From positions 186,001 through 250,000 of the forward strand of contig NZ_BMTL01000005.1 of NCBI RefSeq assembly GCF_014649655.1: 64,000 nt of DNA, in the 5' to 3' direction. Within the stretch, counting starts at the first letter, position 1. Each line of letters opens with the position of its first letter. A program made the translations under genes and the position numbers. The DNA comes from Streptomyces humidus (lineage in GTDB: Bacteria; Actinomycetota; Actinomycetes; Streptomycetales; Streptomycetaceae). Below, one piece after another: positions 1 through 13,303 of this stretch. The notes under the pieces were generated by a model. The model searched no databases. It saw only the letters and a program-made list of their open reading frames with translations, and had not been told where the DNA came from.

Positions 1-3000
1 CAGGGCGTCCTCTCCCTGGCCGCCCTCGCCGGACGCCCCCACGCCCGCCACCCCGCCGTCTCCACCGGCGCCGCGCTGACCCTCGTCCTGGTGCAGGCCC
101 TCGGCGACCTCGGCGTCGACGCCCCGCTGTGGTGCGCCACCCGCGGCGGCGTCTCCACCGGCCCCACCGACCCGCTCACCGCCCCCGACCAGGCACTGAC
201 CTGGGGCACCGGCATGGTCGCGGGACTGGAACACGCCCACCGCTGGGGCGGCCTCGTCGACCTGCCGCCCGCCCTCAACACCCCGGCCCGCGAACGGCTG
301 CGCGCGGTCCTGGCCGGTGCGACCGGCGAGGACCAGCTCGCCCTGCGCGCCTCCGGCCTCCTCGCCCGCCGCCTGGTACGCGCCCCGCGCCTGCCCGGAG
401 CCGGGTCCCGGCCGGCCTGGCGTCCCCGGGGCACCGTCCTGGTCACCGGCGGCACCGGGGCCCTCGGCCCCCACCTCGCCCGCTGGCTCGCCCACGGCGG
501 CGCCGAACACCTCGTCCTGCCCGGCCGGCGCGGCGGCGACGTCCCCGGCGCCGACGAACTGCGCGCCGAACTCGCCGACCTCGGCGCCCGCCTCACCCTG
601 CCCGCCTGCGACGTCGCCGACCGCGACCAGGTGGCCCGGCTGCTGGACTCCCTCGACGCCCAGGGCACCCCGGTCACCGCCGTCTTCCACGCCGCCGCCT
701 ACATCCAGCTGGCCTCCCTGGACGACACCCCGCTCGACGCCTTCGCCGAGGTCGTCGCCGCCAAGGCGGACGGCGCACGGCACCTCGACGAACTCCTCGA
801 CCGCGAACTCGACGCCTTCGTGCTGTTCTCCTCCGTCGCCGGTGTGTGGGGCAGCAGCAACCACGCCGCGTACACCGCCGGCAACGCCTACCTCGACGCC
901 CTGGCCGCACACCGCCGGGCCCGCGGCCTGACGGCGACCAGCGTCGACTGGGGCGTCTGGGCCGCCGCCAACCCGTGGGCCGTCCGCGACACCGTCGACG
1001 ACTCCGACTTCTACCGCGTGCAGAAGCAGGGACTGCCGCTCATCGAACCCGACCGCGCGCTGACGGGGCTGCAACAGGCCCTCGACGACGACGAGAGCGT
1101 CATCGCCCTCGCCGACGTCGACTGGGAGCAGTTCGCCGCCGTCTTCACCTCCGTACGCCCCAGCCGGCTGCTCACCGGCGTCCCCGAGGTCAGGCGCCAG
1201 CTGGAGGAGGCACAGAGCCCGGCGACGGACTCCACGGCCCCCGCCGCGTCCGCCTTCCGCGAGCGCCTGACCGGGCTGCCCGAGACCGAGCAGCGCCGGG
1301 TCGCCCTCGACCTGGTGCGCGGCCACGCGGCAGCCGTCCTCGGCCACGACTCGCCCGAGGAACTGCGGCCCGGCCGGGCCTTCCAGGAACTCGGCTTCGA
1401 CTCGCTCACCGCCGTCGAACTGCGCAACCGCCTGCGCACCGCCACCGGCCTCCCGCTGCCCGCCACCCTTGTCTTCGACTACCCCTCCGCCGCCGTCCTG
1501 GCCGACCACATCCGCGCCGAGACACTGGGCGAACAGGCGGCCTCCGCCGCCCCCTCGACCGGGCCGGCGGCCGCCGACGACCTCGTCGCGATCGTCGCCA
1601 TGGGCTGCCGCCTCCCCGGACAGGTCCACACCCCGGAAGAGCTGTGGGAGGTCCTGGCATCGGGCGCCGACGTCGTCACCGAGTTCCCCGACGACCGCAA
1701 CTGGCCGCTGGACACCCTTTTCGACCCCGACCCGGACCGGCCCGGCACCTGCTACGTCCGGCACGGCGGATTCCTGCACGACGCGGGCGAGTTCGACGCC
1801 GACTTCTTCGGGATCTCCCCGCGCGAGGCCCTCGCCATGGACCCCCAGCAGCGGCTGCTCCTGGAGACCACCTGGGAGACCCTCGAACGGGCCGGCCTCG
1901 ACCCCGAACGCCTGCGCGGCAGCGACACCGGCGTCTTCACCGGCGTCAACTACCAGGACTACGGCGCCTCCGTCGCCCAGACCCAGGAGAACGAGGGCCA
2001 TCTCCTCACCGGCAGCGCCGCCAGCGTGATCTCCGGCCGCATCTCCTACACCCTCGGCCTGGAGGGACCCGCCGTCACCGTCGACACCGCGTGCTCCGCC
2101 TCCCTGGTCGCCCTCCACATCGCCGCGCAGTCCCTGCGCTCCGGGGACTGCTCGCTCGCGCTGGCCGGAGGCGTCGCGGTGATGTCGACACCGGGCGCCA
2201 TCGTCAGCTTCGCCCGGCAGCGCGGCCTCGCCGCCGACGGCCGCTGCAAGGCGTTCTCCGACGCCGCCGACGGCATGGGCATGGCCGAGGGCGTCGGCGT
2301 GATCCTGCTGGAGCGCCTCTCCGACGCGCAACGCAACGGCCACCCCGTGCTGGCCGTCCTGCGCGGCTCCGCCGTCAACCAGGACGGCGCCAGCAACGGC
2401 CTCACCGCCCCCAACGGCCCCTCCCAGCAGCGGGTCATCCGGGCGGCCCTGGCCAACGCCCGGCTCACCCCGGCCGACGTCGACGTCGTCGAGACCCACG
2501 GCACCGGCACCAAGCTCGGCGACCCGATCGAGGCCCAGGCGCTGCTCGCGACCTACGGCAGGGAGCGCGACGGCGGCCGCCCGCTGCTGATCGGCTCCCT
2601 GAAGTCGAACATCGGCCACACCCAGGCCGCCGCCGGCGTGGCCGGAGTCATCAAGACCGTCCTCGCCCTCCGGCACGGCCAGGTGCCGCCCACCCTGCAC
2701 GCGCAGCGGCGCTCCACCGAGGTCGACTGGACGGCAGGAGCCGTCGAGGTGGTCACCGAGCCGACGCCGTGGCCGCGCACCGGCCGGCCGAGCCGCGCGG
2801 GCGTGTCCGCCTTCGGCATGAGCGGCACCAACGTCCACGCCGTCATCGAGGAGGCCCCCGCACCGGACCCCACGGCGTCCGTGCCCTCCGCATCCCGCGG
2901 CCCACTGGCCTGGCCGCTGTCCGCCAAGTCGACGGACGCCCTGAGCGCCCAGGCGCGGCGGCTCGCCGAGCACCTGCTCCAGGAGCCCGGCGCTCCCGCC

Positions 3001-6000
3001 CACGGCGTCGCCGCCGCCCTCGCCGGCCGGACCGCTTTCGAGCATCGCGCCGTCCTCGTCGGCGACCCCGGCGCCCTGCCCGGCGTCCTCGCCGCGCTCG
3101 CCGACGGCGCGAGCGCCCCCGACCTGGTGCGCGGCCTCGCCGACACCGAGGGCCGGACGGTGTTCGTGTTCCCGGGTCAGGGGTCGCAGTGGGCGGGGAT
3201 GGCGGCCGGACTGCTGGATTCGTCGGCGGTGTTCGCGGCGCGGATGGCGGAGTGTGAGGCGGCGTTGGCGCCGTTCGTGGACTGGTCGCTGACGGAGGCG
3301 GTGCGGTCGGGTCGGGCGTGGGAGGGGGTGGATGTGGTGCAGCCGGCCCTGTTCGCGGTGATGGTGTCGTTGGCGCAGGTGTGGCGGTCGTTCGGGGTGG
3401 TGCCGGACGCGGTGGTGGGTCACAGTCAGGGGGAGATCGCGGCGGCGGTGGTGGCGGGTGCGTTGTCGCTGGAGGACGGGGCCCGGGTCGTCGCCCTGCG
3501 CAGCCGTGTCCTGGACTCCCTGGCCGGACGCGGCGGCATGGTCTCCCTCGTCCTGCCGGAGACCGAGGCCCGCGCCGCCATCGCCCCCTGGGCCGACGTC
3601 CTGTCCGTGGCCGCGCTCAACGGCCCCGCAGCGACCGTCGTCGCCGGAGACGCGGACGCCGTGACCGCACTGCTCGCGCACTGCGAGGCCGAGGACATCC
3701 GCGCCCGGCGCGTCGACGTCGACTACGCCTCCCACTGCGACCACGTCGAGGAGATCCACGGCGTGCTCATGGACGCGCTGGCCGGGCTCTCGCCCACCGA
3801 GGCCGAGGTGCCCCTGTACTCCACCGTCGACGGCCGCTGGCTCGACACCACGCGGATGCACGCCGACTACTGGTACCGCAACCTGCGCGAGACCGTCGGC
3901 TTTGAACCCGCCGTACGCGCCCTCGCCGCCGAGGGGTTCACCTCCTTCGTCGAGGTCAGCCCCCACCCGGTGCTCACCATCTCGGTCGAGGAGACCGTCG
4001 AGGCGACCGGCCGCCACGCCGTGGCCGTCGGATCGCTCCGCCGGGACGAGGGCGGAACGCACCGCATGCTGCGCTCCGCGGCCGAACTGTGGGTGCGCGG
4101 CGGCGCCGTCGACTGGGCCGCCGCGTGCGCCGACGGCGCGGCACCGGTGCCGCTGCCGACCTACGCCTTCCAGCGCCGCCACTTCTGGATCAAGCCCCCG
4201 GCCGCGCTGCCCGCGGGCCCCGGCGCCTCCGGCCATCCCTTCCTCACCCACGCCGTCGAGATGGCCGGCACCGGCGAGATCGTCCTCACCGGCAGCCTGT
4301 CGACGCGGACCCACCCCTGGCTGGCCGACCACACCGTCTCAGGGGTGACCCTGCTGCCGGGCACCGGCTTCGTCGAGATGGCCGTGCGCGCCGCGGACGA
4401 GGCGGGGTGCCCGCAGGTCGAGGAGCTCACCCTGCAGGCGCCGCTGGTCCTCGACCGCGACGAGACGGTGCACGTCCAGGTCCGGGTCGGCGCCCCCGAC
4501 GACGAAGGCCGCCGCGGCCTCGGCGTCTTCTCGCGTGTCGCCGAGGGCACGGGTGCCTGGACCGCCCACGCCGACGGAGTCCTCGCCCCCCGGCCCCTCG
4601 ACGGCCCGGCCGCGTTCGCCGCCTCCGCCTGGCCCCCCGCCGGCGCGGAGCCGGTCCCGGTCGACGACCTCTACGAGCGCTTCGCCGGCTCCGGTTACGG
4701 CTACGGCCCCGCCTTCCACGGCCTGCGCGCCGCCTGGCGACTGGGCGACGACGTCTACGCCGAGGTCGGGCTGCCCGAGGACCAGCAGGACCGGGCCGCC
4801 GCGTTCGGGCTCCACCCGGCGCTGCTCGACGCCGCCCTGCACGGCCTGTGGCTCACCACCCCGGGCGGCGCCTCCCAGGCCGACGAACCCGGCACCGCCC
4901 GGCTGCCCTTCTCCTGGGGCGCCGTGCGGCTGCACGCCTCGGGCGCCACCGAACTGCGCGTCCGGCTCAGCTACGACGACACCGGCGCCATCGCCCTGTC
5001 CGCGGCCGACCCCACCGGACAGCCCGTCGCCGACGTGGGCGCGCTGGCCGTGCGGACCGTCTCCCTCGACGCCCTCCGGCGCACCCGGGACAGCCGCCAG
5101 GACTCGCTGTTCCGGCTCGGCTGGACCGTCCTGCCCGCCACGGACCGGCCGCCGAGGGGCCGTTGGGCCGCCCTCGGGACCGCGCCGCTGCTGCCCGAGA
5201 CCCACGCCGACCTCGCGGCGCTCACCGCCGCCGTGGAGGCCGGCGCCCCCGTGCCCGAAACCGTCGTCACCGCGCTCCCCGCGGGCGGCGACAGCGCCGA
5301 CGCGGCCCGCGGCGGACTCACCGCCGTGCTCCGCCTGCTGCAGGACTGGCTGGCCGACGACCGCTGGGCAGACACCCGGCTCCTCCTCGTCACCCGGGGG
5401 GCCGTCGCCACCGACCCCGGGGACGACGTCGGCGACCTGACGGCGGCGGCCGTGTGGGGACTCGTGCGCTCCGCGCAGTCCGAACACCCCGACCGGATCG
5501 TGCTCCTCGACACCGACACCACCGCCACTGACACCACCGGCGGTGACGGCGACGACGGCGACGACGGAGACCAGGGTCTCGACCTCCCGCCGCTCGCCGC
5601 CGCCATGGCCGCGGGGGAGACACAACTCGCCGCGCGAAAGGGCCGGTTGCTCGCCGCACGGCTCACCCGGGTCGCTGCCGCCGAGACCGGGGGCGAAACC
5701 CCTGACGACGGCGGGAGCACCCGATGGGACCCGGACGGCACGGTGCTCGTCACCGGCGCCTTCGGCGTCCTCGGCGGGCTGGTCGCCCGGCACCTGGTCA
5801 CCGAGCACGGCGTCCGCAGGCTGCTGCTGACCGGACGCCGCGGCGCGGACACCCCCGGGGCACGGGAGCTGGTCGGCGAACTCACCGCCCTGGGCGCGCA
5901 CGTCGACGCGCGAGCCTGCGACGCCGCCGACCGCGAGGCCCTCGCCGCACTTCTCGCCGACATTCCCGGGGAGCACCCGCTCACCGCCGTCGTCCACGCG

Positions 6001-7098
6001 GCCGGCGTCCTCGACGACGGAGTCATCGCCTCCCTCACCCCGGAGCGCGTCGACCGCGTCCTGCGCCCCAAGGCCGACGCGGCCCTGAACCTGCACGACC
6101 TCACCGAGCACCTGCCGCTGACCGCGTTCGTGCTGTTCTCGTCCGCCTCCGGCACCGTCGGCAGCTCCGGGCAGGGCAACTACGCGGCCGCCAACGCCTT
6201 CCTCGACGCGCTCGCCCGGCGTCGCCGCGCCCGCGGACTGCCCGCCCGGTCGCTGGCCTGGGGCATGTGGGCCGAGCGCAGCGCGCTGACCGGCACGCTC
6301 GACGAGGTCGACCTGCGACGGCTGGCCCGCGGCGGCGTGGCCGCCCTTTCCAACGAGGAGGGCCTGGCCCTGTTCGACACCGCGCTAGGCCTGGACGAGG
6401 CGGCGCTGGTGCCCGTCCGGCTCGACCTGGCCCGACTGGCGGCCCAGGCGGGCACGGCCGGCGTGCCGCCGCTCTTCCGCGACCTGGTCCGCGGGCCCGC
6501 CCGCCGCGCCGCCGCCACCGGCGGCGGCATGGCCGAGGAAGCGGACCTGCTGCGCCGCCGGCTGGCGGGCCGGTCCGCCGACGAGGCCCGGCGCGTCCTC
6601 ACCGACCTGGTACGCGCCCACGTCGCCGACGTGCTCGGACACACCGGCGCCGCGGCGATCGACCCCGAACGCGCCTTCCGGCAGCTCGGCTTCGACTCGC
6701 TCACGGCCGTCGAACTGCGCAACCGGCTGCGCGCCGCGACCGGACTGCGCCTGCCGGCGACCCTCGTCTTCGACTACCCCAGCCCGACCGCGGTCGCCGG
6801 GTACTGCGCCGAGCGCCTCGTCCCGGCCGCCCCCACGGCCGCCGACGCCGCCGACGCCACGGACGCAGCAGAGGCCGCCGGACCGGCCGACGACGACATC
6901 GCCCGCACGGTGTCGGCCATCCCGGTCGCCGAACTGCGCCGCTCGGGCCTGCTGGAGGCCCTCCTGCGGCTCGCCGGACCCGCGCCCCACGAGAACGGCG
7001 CCGCCGGGGAGGCCACGGACGCCGACCGCGCCGAGGAGATCCAGGACATGGGCGTCGACGACCTCGTACGCCTCGCGATGGGAGGCGACCGTGCCTGA
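1..7098 (+). CDS. Modular type I polyketide synthase, 5'-truncated (KR-ACP / KS-AT-DH-KR-ACP)
   Basis: The reading frame is open from base 1, so the start lies outside the window; 2365 residues are visible. Domain order is a partial module KR-ACP, then KS-AT-DH-KR-ACP and a C-terminal docking helix region. The first KR has GGTGALG, catalytic Tyr and Asn, a Trp eight residues before the Tyr and a His three before it, and no LDD motif, which predicts an A2-type KR. The KS Cys (DTACSAS) is at 2092-2094, with HGTGT and SNIGH present. The AT has GHSQGE and YASH (Tyr at 3724), predicting methylmalonyl-CoA. The DH keeps HxxxGxxxxP (His at 4330). The second KR carries LDD (B-type). There is no ER. 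Both ACPs read LGFDSL. The next PKS starts 34 bp downstream. A patch of foreign-looking codon use lies inside the AT. Confidence 0.97.
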   Translation, partial: QGVLSLAALAGRPHARHPAVSTGAALTLVLVQALGDLGVDAPLWCATRGGVSTGPTDPLTAPDQALTWGTGMVAGLEHAHRWGGLVDLPPALNTPARERLRAVLAGATGEDQLALRASGLLARRLVRAPRLPGAGSRPAWRPRGTVLVTGGTGALGPHLARWLAHGGAEHLVLPGRRGGDVPGADELRAELADLGARLTLPACDVADRDQVARLLDSLDAQGTPVTAVFHAAAYIQLASLDDTPLDAFAEVVAAKADGARHLDELLDRELDAFVLFSSVAGVWGSSNHAAYTAGNAYLDALAAHRRARGLTATSVDWGVWAAANPWAVRDTVDDSDFYRVQKQGLPLIEPDRALTGLQQALDDDESVIALADVDWEQFAAVFTSVRPSRLLTGVPEVRRQLEEAQSPATDSTAPAASAFRERLTGLPETEQRRVALDLVRGHAAAVLGHDSPEELRPGRAFQELGFDSLTAVELRNRLRTATGLPLPATLVFDYPSAAVLADHIRAETLGEQAASAAPSTGPAAADDLVAIVAMGCRLPGQVHTPEELWEVLASGADVVTEFPDDRNWPLDTLFDPDPDRPGTCYVRHGGFLHDAGEFDADFFGISPREALAMDPQQRLLLETTWETLERAGLDPERLRGSDTGVFTGVNYQDYGASVAQTQENEGHLLTGSAASVISGRISYTLGLEGPAVTVDTACSASLVALHIAAQSLRSGDCSLALAGGVAVMSTPGAIVSFARQRGLAADGRCKAFSDAADGMGMAEGVGVILLERLSDAQRNGHPVLAVLRGSAVNQDGASNGLTAPNGPSQQRVIRAALANARLTPADVDVVETHGTGTKLGDPIEAQALLATYGRERDGGRPLLIGSLKSNIGHTQAAAGVAGVIKTVLALRHGQVPPTLHAQRRSTEVDWTAGAVEVVTEPTPWPRTGRPSRAGVSAFGMSGTNVHAVIEEAPAPDPTASVPSASRGPLAWPLSAKSTDALSAQARRLAEHLLQEPGAPAHGVAAALAGRTAFEHRAVLVGDPGALPGVLAALADGASAPDLVRGLADTEGRTVFVFPGQGSQWAGMAAGLLDSSAVFAARMAECEAALAPFVDWSLTEAVRSGRAWEGVDVVQPALFAVMVSLAQVWRSFGVVPDAVVGHSQGEIAAAVVAGALSLEDGARVVALRSRVLDSLAGRGGMVSLVLPETEARAAIAPWADVLSVAALNGPAATVVAGDADAVTALLAHCEAEDIRARRVDVDYASHCDHVEEIHGVLMDALAGLSPTEAEVPLYSTVDGRWLDTTRMHADYWYRNLRETVGFEPAVRALAAEGFTSFVEVSPHPVLTISVEETVEATGRHAVAVGSLRRDEGGTHRMLRSAAELWVRGGAVDWAAACADGAAPVPLPTYAFQRRHFWIKPPAALPAGPGASGHPFLTHAVEMAGTGEIVLTGSLSTRTHPWLADHTVSGVTLLPGTGFVEMAVRAADEAGCPQVEELTLQAPLVLDRDETVHVQVRVGAPDDEGRRGLGVFSRVAEGTGAWTAHADGVLAPRPLDGPAAFAASAWPPAGAEPVPVDDLYERFAGSGYGYGPAFHGLRAAWRLGDDVYAEVGLPEDQQDRAAAFGLHPALLDAALHGLWLTTPGGASQADEPGTARLPFSWGAVRLHASGATELRVRLSYDDTGAIALSAADPTGQPVADVGALAVRTVSLDALRRTRDSRQDSLFRLGWTVLPATDRPPRGRWAALGTAPLLPETHADLAALTAAVEAGAPVPETVVTALPAGGDSADAARGGLTAVLRLLQDWLADDRWADTRLLLVTRGAVATDPGDDVGDLTAAAVWGLVRSAQSEHPDRIVLLDTDTTATDTTGGDGDDGDDGDQGLDLPPLAAAMAAGETQLAARKGRLLAARLTRVAAAETGGETPDDGGSTRWDPDGTVLVTGAFGVLGGLVARHLVTEHGVRRLLLTGRRGADTPGARELVGELTALGAHVDARACDAADREALAALLADIPGEHPLTAVVHAAGVLDDGVIASLTPERVDRVLRPKADAALNLHDLTEHLPLTAFVLFSSASGTVGSSGQGNYAAANAFLDALARRRRARGLPARSLAWGMWAERSALTGTLDEVDLRRLARGGVAALSNEEGLALFDTALGLDEAALVPVRLDLARLAAQAGTAGVPPLFRDLVRGPARRAAATGGGMAEEADLLRRRLAGRSADEARRVLTDLVRAHVADVLGHTGAAAIDPERAFRQLGFDSLTAVELRNRLRAATGLRLPATLVFDYPSPTAVAGYCAERLVPAAPTAADAADATDAAEAAGPADDDIARTVSAIPVAELRRSGLLEALLRLAGPAPHENGAAGEATDADRAEEIQDMGVDDLVRLAMGGDRA

Positions 7099-7132
7099 GC
7101 CCCGACCGCACCCGGACGCAAGGGGGACCAGG

Positions 7133-10100
7133 ATGACCGACGACAAGGTCGTGGCGGCACTGCGCAGTTCGCTCCTGGAGAGCGACCGGCTGCGGGGCGA
7201 GAACCAGCGGCTGCGCCGGCAGCGCGAGCGGGCCGCCGAGCCAGTCGCCGTCGTCGCCATGAGCTGCCGCTTCCCCGGCGGTGTCACCACCCCGGAGCAG
7301 CTGTGGCAGCTCCTCGCCGACGAACGGGACGCCGTCACCGGGTTCCCCGTGGACCGGGGCTGGGACCTCGCCGGGCTCTTCGACCCCGACCCCGACAACC
7401 CCGGCACCAGCAGCACCCGGGAGGGCGGCTTCCTGCACGACGCCTGCGCCTTCGACGCCGACTTCTTCGGCATCTCCCCGCGGGAGGCCCTCGCCATGGA
7501 CCCCCAGCAGCGGCTGCTGCTGGAGACCTGCTGGGAGGCGGTCGAACGCGGCGGCATCGACCCCCTGTCGCTGCGCGGCAGCCGCACCGGCGTCTACGCG
7601 GGCGTCATGTACAACGAGTACGGGGCGCGGCTGCCCAGCATGCCGCCCGACGTGGAGGCGTTCATCGGCACCGGGACCGTGCCGAGCGTGGTCACCGGAC
7701 GCATCGCCTACACCCTCGGTCTGGAGGGGCCCGCGGTCACCCTCGACACGGCCTGCTCCTCCTCGCTCGTCGCCGTCCACCTCGCCTGCCAGGCGCTGCG
7801 CGGCGGGGAGATCTCCCTCGCGCTCGCCGGCGGCGTCACCGTGATGTCCACGCCCAGCCTCTACGTCGGCTTCAGCCGCCAGCGGGGGCTGGCCCCGGAC
7901 GGCCGCTGCAAGTCCTTCGCGGCGGCCGCCGACGGCGCGGGCTTCGGCGAGGGCGTCGGCGTCCTGCTCCTGGAACGCCTGTCGGACGCCCGCCGCAACG
8001 GGCACCCGGTCCTGGCCCTCGTCAGGGGCTCGGCCGTCAACCAGGACGGCGCGAGCAACGGCATGACGGCCCCCAACGGCCCCTCCCAGCAGCGCGTCAT
8101 CCGCAGCGCCCTCGCCGCGGCCGGACTGACCGGCGCCGACGTCGACGCGGTGGAGGCGCACGGCACCGGCACCAGGCTGGGCGACCCGATCGAGGCACAG
8201 GCCCTGCTCGCCACCTACGGCCAGGACCGGCCCGCCGGCCGGCCCCTGCTGCTCGGCTCCCTCAAGTCCAACCTCACCCACACCCAGGCCGCCGCCGGGG
8301 TCGGGGGCATCATGAAGATGGTGCTGGCCATGCGCCACGGCCTGCTGCCCCGCACCCTGCACGTCGACGAGCCGTCCCCCCAGGTCGACTGGAGCGAGGG
8401 CGACATCGCCCTCCTCACCGAAGCCCGCGCCTGGCCCGACACCGGACGGCCGCGCCGGGCCGCCGTGTCCTCCTTCGGGGCGAGCGGCACCAACGCGCAC
8501 GCGGTGCTGGAGGAGGCGCCGGCCCCGGAGCCCGACGCCCCCACCGCGCCCGACGCCCCCACCGCGCCCGACGCCCCCACCGCGCCCGACGCGCCCGCCG
8601 AACCCGCCGCGTCCGGTGAGGCCGTGCCGCTCGTCTGGCCCCTGTCCGCCAAGGGCCCGGCCGCCCTGCGCGCCCAGGCCGCCGCCCTCCACGCCCACCT
8701 GGAGGCCGACCCCGGCATCCGCCCCGTGGACGTCGGCCACTCCCTCGCCGCCGGCCGTGCCCTGTTCGCCGACCGCGCGGTCGTGGCCGGCGCCGACCGC
8801 ACCGAACTCCTCGCCGGGCTCGCCGCCCTCGCCGCCGGACGGCCGCACCCGGCGGTCGCCACCGGCCGCGCGCTGCCCGGCCGAGGGGCCGTCTTCGTCT
8901 TCCCCGGCCTGGGCTCCCAGTGGCCCGGGATGGCAGCCGGACTCCTCGACGCCTCACCGGTGTTCACCGCCCGCCTCGCCGAATGCGAACAGGCCCTCGC
9001 CCCGTACATCGACTGGTCCGTGGCCGACGTCCTGCGCCGCGTGCCCGGCGCGCCGGAGCTGGACCACGTGGAGGTGGTCCAGCCCGTCCTGTTCTCCGTG
9101 ATGGTGTCCCTGGCCGCCGTATGGCGCTCCCACGGCGTCGAGCCCGTCGCGGTCGTCGGCCACAGCCAGGGCGAGGTGGCCGCGGCCTGTGTGGCCGGCG
9201 CCCTCGGTCTGCGGGACGCCGCCCGCGTGGTCGCCCTGCGCAGCCGGGCCCTGGCCGGTCTCACCGGCACGGGCGGCATGGCCACGGTCCTGATGTCGGC
9301 CGACGAGCTCGCGCCCCACCTGGAGCGCCGGTCGGGCAAGGTGACCGTCGCCGCCGTCAACGGCCCCCGGGTGCTGGTGGTCGCGGGCCCCGGCGACGAG
9401 GTCGCGGGCCTCGTCGACGATCTCACCGGCGACGGCGTGATGGCCTGGAGCATGCCGGTGGACTACGCCTCCCACTCCGACGACGTCGAGGCGGTGCGCG
9501 ACCGGCTGCGCGAGGACCTGTCCGGGCTGACGTCCCGCGCCCCCGACATCCCCCTGATGTCCACGGTGGACGCCGACTGGACGGGCCCCGGCGCACTCAC
9601 CCACGACTACTGGTACCGCAACCTGCGCCACACCGTCCGCTTCCACGAGGCCGTGCGCAAGCTGCTGGACGCCGGTCACCACACCTTCGTCGAGGTCAGC
9701 CCGCACCCCCTGCTCACCTACGGCATCGCCGACACCGCCGCGGACGCCGGCGCCGACGACACGGCCGTCCTCACCACCCTCCAGCGCGACGACGGCGGTC
9801 CGCACCGCATGCTGCTGGCGCTCGGCGAGGCCCACGTCCAGGGCCTGCCCGTCGACTGGGGCGGGGTGTTCGCCGGCGCCCGCCGCACCGACCTGCCGAC
9901 GTACGCCTTCCAGCGCACCCACTACTGGCTCGACGTCCCGGCCCCCGTGGGCGACCCGGCGTCGGCCGGCCAGACAGCCACCGGCCACCCCCTGCTCCCC
10001 GCGATCGTCGACCTGCCCGACGGCGAGGGCACGGTGTTCACCGGCCGCCTCTCGCTGCGCACCCACCCGTGGTCGGCCGACCACGCCGTCGCCGCGGCCG

Positions 10101-13100
10101 CGCTGCTGCCCGGCGTGGCCTTCCTGGAGATGGCCGCCCACGCGGCGGCCCACGTCGGGTGCGCCGCGGTGGAGGAACTCACGCTGGCCGCACCGCTGGT
10201 CCTGACCGACGACGCCCGGCGGCTGCGCCTCACCGTCGGCGGCCCCGGCCCGGACGGCCGCCGCGGGATCAGCGTCCACTCGGCCCCCGACGACGGACCG
10301 TGGGAGCGCCACGCCACGGGCGTCCTCGCCCCGCGGCCCGCACCCGCACCCGGCCCGGGCCGCCACCGAGGACCCGGCGAGGACGCGGAGGAACTCGCCG
10401 TCGACGGGCTCTACGACGACTTCGAGGCCGTCGGCGTCCACTACGGCCCGCTGTTCAGGGGCCTGCGCGCCGCCCGGCGCGTCGGCTCCGAGATCCACGC
10501 CGAGATCGTCCTGCCCGAGCCGGGCCGTGGCGGGTTCGCCGTGCACCCCGCGCTGCTGGACGCCGCGCTGCAGACCGTCGGCCTGCGTCCGGGCGCCCGG
10601 GACGGCTCCCCGGGCCTGCCCCTGCCGTTCTCCTGGCATGACGTGACCCTGCGCGAGAGCGACGAGTCGGCGCTCACCGTGGTCCTGCGGCCCCTCGGCG
10701 AGGACGAACACGATGACGGTGACGGCGGCGGTGACGGCGGCGCCGTCTCCGTGCTGGTCGCCGACGGCAGCGGGCGTCCGGTGCTGACGGTCGGCCGGCT
10801 GACGCTGCGCTCCGGCACGGCGGGCCCGCCCGCCGCCGCGGCGCGTTCGCTGTTCGCCCTCGACTGGACGGCGCTTGCACCCGCCCCGCCCACGACCGAG
10901 CTGCGCACCGCCGTCCTCGGCTCGGCCGACGATGCCACGGACGTCGTCCTGCTGCCGTGCCCGCCGGCCGGCGGCGACCCGCACGCCGCACGCGCCGCGC
11001 TCACGGGCGTCCTGCGGCAGCTCAAGGCATGGCTGGCCGACCCCCGCCGCACGGACACCCCCCTCGTCGTGCTCACCCGGGGCGCGGTCGATCTGGGCGA
11101 GGTCCCGGTGGACGTCGCCGGCGCCGCCGTGTGGGGGCTGCTGCGCACCGCCCAACTGGAGCACCCCGGCCGGTTCGTCCTCCTGGACACCGACGGGGGC
11201 GAGAACCTCAAGACGGCACTGGCGGCCGCCCTGAACGGGGACGAGCCGCAGCTCGCCCTGCGCGGCGACGCCCTGCACGCACCCCGCCTGGCGCGCCCCA
11301 CCGTGCCCGCGGGCGAGCCGCTCGCCCTGGACGCCGAGGGGACCGTCCTCGTCACCGGAGCCGGCGGGACCCTCGGCGGACTCGTCGCCCGGCACCTGGC
11401 CGCCGCGCACGGAGCCCGGCGCCTGCTGCTCCTCGGCAGGAGCGTCACACCCGCCATGACCGGGCTCGCCGACGAACTGCGCGCCGCCGGCTGCCAGGTC
11501 ACCGTGCGCGCCTGCGACGTGGCCGATCGCGCCGCGCTGGCCGCCGTGCTCGACGCGGTGCCGCCGGAGCACCCGCTGACCGCGGTCGTCCACACGGCCG
11601 GAGTGCTGGCGGACGGAGTGCTCACGGACCTGACCGACGACCGGCTCGACACCGTGCTGCGGCCCAAGGCCGACGGCGCGTGGAACCTGCACGAGCTGAC
11701 ACGCAGTCAGAATCTGTCCGCCTTCGTGCTGTTCTCCTCGTCCGCCGGGGTCTTCGGCAGCCCCGGCCAGGCCGCCTATGCCGCGGCCAACGGCTTCACC
11801 GACGCCCTCGCCGCCCTGCGCCGGCGCGCGGGACTGCCCGCCGTCTCCCTGGCCTGGGGGCTGTGGGAACAGCGCACCGCTCTGACCGGCGGACTCTCCG
11901 ACACTGACCGGCAGCGCATGGCCCGGGCCGGCATCCGCCCCCTGACCACCGAGGAGGGCCTCGCCCTCTTCGACGCCGCGCCCACGGCCGGGCGCCCGCT
12001 GGTCGTGCCCGTCGGCCTCGAGCCGGCGGCCCACCGTCACGGCCCCGTACCGCCGTTGCTGCGTGCGCTGGTGCGTCCCGCCGCCCGGCGTGCCGCGTCC
12101 GCGGCGACCGAGCCCGACCTGCGCCCGCGGCTGGCCGCCGCACCGGAGGCGGAGCGCGACGCCGTCCTGCTGCGCCTGGTGCGCGCCCAGGCGGCCGAGG
12201 TGCTCGGGCACACCGACCCCGAGGCCCTGGACCCCCGGGACGCCTTCCTCGAGCGGGGCTTCGACTCGCTCACCGCGGTCGAACTGCGCAACAGGCTCGC
12301 GGCGGCGCTCGACCTGCGCCTGCGCCCCACCGTCGTTCTGGACAGCCGCACCCCGGCCCGGCTGGCCCAGCGCCTCGCCGCCGAACTCGCCGCCACCACG
12401 GCCGGACCGGCCCCGGCCGGACCCGGACCGGACCCGGTCAGCGCCCTGTTCCGGCAGGCCTGCGACCTCGGCCGCACCCACGACGGCATCCAGCTGCTGC
12501 AGCAGGCCGCGCGGCTGCGCCCCGAGTTCCGCTCCGGAACCGGCCTGCTGGACTCCGGCGAGCGACGGCCCGAACTGCTGCGGCTGCACCTGCGTGCGCA
12601 GGCGCCCGAACTGGTCTGCTTCGCCTCCGTCGTGGCCCTCGGCGGAGCCCACCAGTACAGCAGGTTCGCCGCCGCCTTCGAGGGCCGCTACGGAGTCAGC
12701 GCCCTGGACGCGCCCGGCTTCGCCGCCGACGAGCCGCTGCCCGCGGACCTGGACGCGCTGCTGGAGTTCCAGAGCGGGCTCGTCGCACGCGGTCTGGGCG
12801 ACCGGCCCAAGGTGCTGCTCGGCTCCTCCTCCGGCGGCACCCTCGCCTATGCGGCCGCCGCCCGGATGGAGGAGACGGGCGCCGGACCGGCGGCCGTCGT
12901 ACTGCTGGACACCTACCTCTCCGGCGACACGGCGATGACCCAGTTCGACGACGTGCTGGTGCGCGGCATGTTCGCACGCGAGGACCGTGCGGCCCCCATG
13001 GACGGCGCACGGCTGACCGCGATGGGCCGGTACTTCCAGCTCCTCGACGGCTGGACGCCGCCCCCGGTCCGGGCGCCCGTCCTGCTGGTCCGCGCCTCGG

Positions 13101-13294
13101 AACCGATCGCCGAACCGGCGGCGGACGGCGCCGTCGACTGGCGGGCCTCCTGGCCGCGGGCGCACCACGTCGTCGACGTCCCCGGAAACCACTGGTCGAT
13201 GCTCGAACAGCACCTGCCCACCACGGCCGGCGCCGTCCGCGCATGGCTGGACACCGTCCTTGCCGACACCACCCCCGAACCCCGAAGCGAATAG
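7133..13294 (+). CDS. Terminal modular polyketide synthase KS-AT-DH-KR-ACP-TE
   Basis: This 2053-residue protein carries the last elongation module and the release domain. I chose the ATG at 7133 because it follows AGGGGGA and begins a typical coiled N-terminal docking segment ([20 protein letters not shown]); an in-frame GTG at 7091 overlaps the previous gene. Active sites: KS Cys208, AT Ser678 (GHSQGE) with Tyr778 of YASH, DH His984, KR Tyr1549, ACP Ser1712, and TE Ser1899 in GSSSGG with a C-terminal His in PGNHWS. The DH motif has Ala in place of the usual Gly (HxxxAxxxxP). The KR reads LAD rather than LDD, so it is probably B-type. A TE here means the full-length chain is cyclised or hydrolysed from this protein. 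The AT may take methylmalonyl or, given the neighbouring genes, methoxymalonyl units; sequence alone does not decide. Confidence 0.96.
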   Translation: MTDDKVVAALRSSLLESDRLRGENQRLRRQRERAAEPVAVVAMSCRFPGGVTTPEQLWQLLADERDAVTGFPVDRGWDLAGLFDPDPDNPGTSSTREGGFLHDACAFDADFFGISPREALAMDPQQRLLLETCWEAVERGGIDPLSLRGSRTGVYAGVMYNEYGARLPSMPPDVEAFIGTGTVPSVVTGRIAYTLGLEGPAVTLDTACSSSLVAVHLACQALRGGEISLALAGGVTVMSTPSLYVGFSRQRGLAPDGRCKSFAAAADGAGFGEGVGVLLLERLSDARRNGHPVLALVRGSAVNQDGASNGMTAPNGPSQQRVIRSALAAAGLTGADVDAVEAHGTGTRLGDPIEAQALLATYGQDRPAGRPLLLGSLKSNLTHTQAAAGVGGIMKMVLAMRHGLLPRTLHVDEPSPQVDWSEGDIALLTEARAWPDTGRPRRAAVSSFGASGTNAHAVLEEAPAPEPDAPTAPDAPTAPDAPTAPDAPAEPAASGEAVPLVWPLSAKGPAALRAQAAALHAHLEADPGIRPVDVGHSLAAGRALFADRAVVAGADRTELLAGLAALAAGRPHPAVATGRALPGRGAVFVFPGLGSQWPGMAAGLLDASPVFTARLAECEQALAPYIDWSVADVLRRVPGAPELDHVEVVQPVLFSVMVSLAAVWRSHGVEPVAVVGHSQGEVAAACVAGALGLRDAARVVALRSRALAGLTGTGGMATVLMSADELAPHLERRSGKVTVAAVNGPRVLVVAGPGDEVAGLVDDLTGDGVMAWSMPVDYASHSDDVEAVRDRLREDLSGLTSRAPDIPLMSTVDADWTGPGALTHDYWYRNLRHTVRFHEAVRKLLDAGHHTFVEVSPHPLLTYGIADTAADAGADDTAVLTTLQRDDGGPHRMLLALGEAHVQGLPVDWGGVFAGARRTDLPTYAFQRTHYWLDVPAPVGDPASAGQTATGHPLLPAIVDLPDGEGTVFTGRLSLRTHPWSADHAVAAAALLPGVAFLEMAAHAAAHVGCAAVEELTLAAPLVLTDDARRLRLTVGGPGPDGRRGISVHSAPDDGPWERHATGVLAPRPAPAPGPGRHRGPGEDAEELAVDGLYDDFEAVGVHYGPLFRGLRAARRVGSEIHAEIVLPEPGRGGFAVHPALLDAALQTVGLRPGARDGSPGLPLPFSWHDVTLRESDESALTVVLRPLGEDEHDDGDGGGDGGAVSVLVADGSGRPVLTVGRLTLRSGTAGPPAAAARSLFALDWTALAPAPPTTELRTAVLGSADDATDVVLLPCPPAGGDPHAARAALTGVLRQLKAWLADPRRTDTPLVVLTRGAVDLGEVPVDVAGAAVWGLLRTAQLEHPGRFVLLDTDGGENLKTALAAALNGDEPQLALRGDALHAPRLARPTVPAGEPLALDAEGTVLVTGAGGTLGGLVARHLAAAHGARRLLLLGRSVTPAMTGLADELRAAGCQVTVRACDVADRAALAAVLDAVPPEHPLTAVVHTAGVLADGVLTDLTDDRLDTVLRPKADGAWNLHELTRSQNLSAFVLFSSSAGVFGSPGQAAYAAANGFTDALAALRRRAGLPAVSLAWGLWEQRTALTGGLSDTDRQRMARAGIRPLTTEEGLALFDAAPTAGRPLVVPVGLEPAAHRHGPVPPLLRALVRPAARRAASAATEPDLRPRLAAAPEAERDAVLLRLVRAQAAEVLGHTDPEALDPRDAFLERGFDSLTAVELRNRLAAALDLRLRPTVVLDSRTPARLAQRLAAELAATTAGPAPAGPGPDPVSALFRQACDLGRTHDGIQLLQQAARLRPEFRSGTGLLDSGERRPELLRLHLRAQAPELVCFASVVALGGAHQYSRFAAAFEGRYGVSALDAPGFAADEPLPADLDALLEFQSGLVARGLGDRPKVLLGSSSGGTLAYAAAARMEETGAGPAAVVLLDTYLSGDTAMTQFDDVLVRGMFAREDRAAPMDGARLTAMGRYFQLLDGWTPPPVRAPVLLVRASEPIAEPAADGAVDWRASWPRAHHVVDVPGNHWSMLEQHLPTTAGAVRAWLDTVLADTTPEPRSE
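8531..8599 (+). repeat. 18-bp in-frame tandem repeat in the KS-AT linker
   Basis: Three identical 18-bp units (8531-8584) and a partial fourth encode PDAPTA repeats in the KS-to-AT linker of the terminal PKS. The run is proline/alanine-rich and probably flexible, and it is likely variable in length between strains. Confidence 0.9.
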
Positions 13295-13303
13295 GCGGCC
13301 GAC

